DNA of 64,000 nt from Tardiphaga sp. 709 (lineage in GTDB: Bacteria; Pseudomonadota; Alphaproteobacteria; Rhizobiales; Xanthobacteraceae): contig NZ_CP135530.1 of NCBI RefSeq assembly GCF_032401055.1, positions 1 to 64,000 of the forward strand, read 5' to 3'. Under the pieces are notes generated by a model. The model saw only the letters and a list, made by a program, of their open reading frames with translations, had not been told where the DNA came from and made no database searches. Below, one piece after another: positions 63,570 to 64,000 of this stretch. How positions within the stretch are numbered: position 1 is the stretch's first letter; the number at the start of each line of letters is the position of its first letter. The position numbers and the translations under genes were made by a program.

Positions 63570-64000
63570 CTAGGCGGAGATGAACTTTAGAATGTCGGCA
63601 TTGACGATATCGGCATGGGTCGTGCAGAGCCCGTGCGGCAGACCGTCATAGATTTTCAGAACGCTGTGCTTGAGGAGCTTTGCCGAGAGTGGCGCGGAAT
63701 CCGCAACAGGTACGATCTGATCCTCGCTGCCATGGAGAATTAGCGTAGGGACCGTGATGGTCTTCAGGTCATCGCTGAAATCTGTTTCGGAGAATGCCTT
63801 GATACATTCGTAATGGGCCTTGGCGCTGCCCATCATGCCCTGCCGCCACCAGTTCCAGATCACCGCCTGCGACGGTTTGGCGTCCGGCCGATTGTAGCCA
63901 TAGAAGGGGCCACTCGCGAATTCCAGATAGAACCGGGATCGGCTTGCTGCGAGCTGCTGCCGCAGGCCATCGAACACCTCGATCGGCAGACCGCCCGGAT
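63570..64000 (-). CDS. Alpha/beta hydrolase, non-haem chloroperoxidase-like (5' end outside window)
   Basis: The frame runs off the right edge, so only the C-terminal 143 or so residues are seen. They match alpha/beta hydrolases of the non-haem chloroperoxidase/arylesterase group: FASGPFYGYNRPDAKPSQ, NWWRQGMMGSAKAHYECIKA, and the acid and His of the triad in HGSEDQIVP and GLPHGLCTTH. The nucleophile Ser lies beyond the window. Substrate not known. The group name chloroperoxidase reflects a side activity, and most act as esterases. Confidence 0.85.
   Translation of the reverse strand, partial: PGGLPIEVFDGLRQQLAASRSRFYLEFASGPFYGYNRPDAKPSQAVIWNWWRQGMMGSAKAHYECIKAFSETDFSDDLKTITVPTLILHGSEDQIVPVADSAPLSAKLLKHSVLKIYDGLPHGLCTTHADIVNADILKFISA

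Overview
The window is a GC-rich chromosomal or large-plasmid segment. It most likely comes from an alphaproteobacterium of the order Hyphomicrobiales, probably Bradyrhizobium/Afipia/Rhodopseudomonas-like. This is inferred from FixJ-like regulators, an RR-adenylate cyclase, a small basic Trp-rich Tat-signal protein, and a DUF1403 plus ScpB-like pair next to an integrase. No rRNA, tRNA, CRISPR array or intact transposase was recognised. Much of the window reads as accessory DNA: metal resistance, secretion, efflux, two-component regulators and several decaying genes.

Layout. (1) 0.3-4 kb: a VapBC toxin-antitoxin pair, a tyrosine recombinase, and divergently a DUF1403 gene with a ScpB-like gene; a 15-bp inverted repeat with a 7-bp spacer lies between the two arms. 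(2) 4-13.3 kb: a copper island with a P1B-type ATPase, a CsoR-type sensor divergent from it with an operator-like palindrome, then a long plus-strand run of a Met/His-rich exported protein, a lipoprotein, TolC-like factor, multicopper oxidase, CusF-like (frameshifted), CopC, CopD (frameshifted and internally deleted), a 16-Cys four-helix copper-storage-like protein and a membrane DUF305 protein. (3) 14-18 kb: a methyltransferase and a NarX/NarL-type two-component pair. (4) 18.2-32.3 kb: a type I secretion island with a 2545-residue haem peroxidase carrying RTX repeats (resembling the MopA manganese-oxidising peroxidases), an intercistronic hairpin, an ABC exporter, a second RTX protein with an N-terminal hydrophobic segment, an HlyD-family adaptor and an M23 peptidase.

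(5) 33-38.8 kb: an acyltransferase, a frameshifted chromate transporter, and one soluble histidine kinase flanked by two paralogous response regulators. (6) 39-44.2 kb: a DUF1269 protein and an RND efflux pair. (7) 44-50 kb: small unknown proteins, an autotransporter and an MFS transporter. (8) 50-52 kb: a gene graveyard with DNA-ligase and EamA remnants and two clusters of a 21-bp repeat that encodes heptads. (9) 52-54.7 kb: an unknown cassette with an orphan ParA/MinD-like protein whose P-loop lacks the usual lysine, translationally linked to two small genes. (10) 55-62.2 kb: a minus-strand signalling cluster of a GAF histidine kinase, an RR-adenylate cyclase, a four-PAS histidine kinase, two FixJ-like regulators and a stand-alone receiver. 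(11) 62.3-64 kb: a short-chain dehydrogenase remnant, an MBL-fold hydrolase and a truncated alpha/beta hydrolase.

How it fits together (inference): the copper island senses Cu(I) with CsoR, pumps it out of the cytoplasm, oxidises and binds it in the periplasm and stores it on Cys-rich helices, although two members (cusF-like, copD) are broken. The two-component pair divergent from the giant peroxidase is the obvious candidate regulator of the secretion island. Start codons were moved downstream from the longest ORF where a ribosome-binding site or family length favoured it; such choices are stated.
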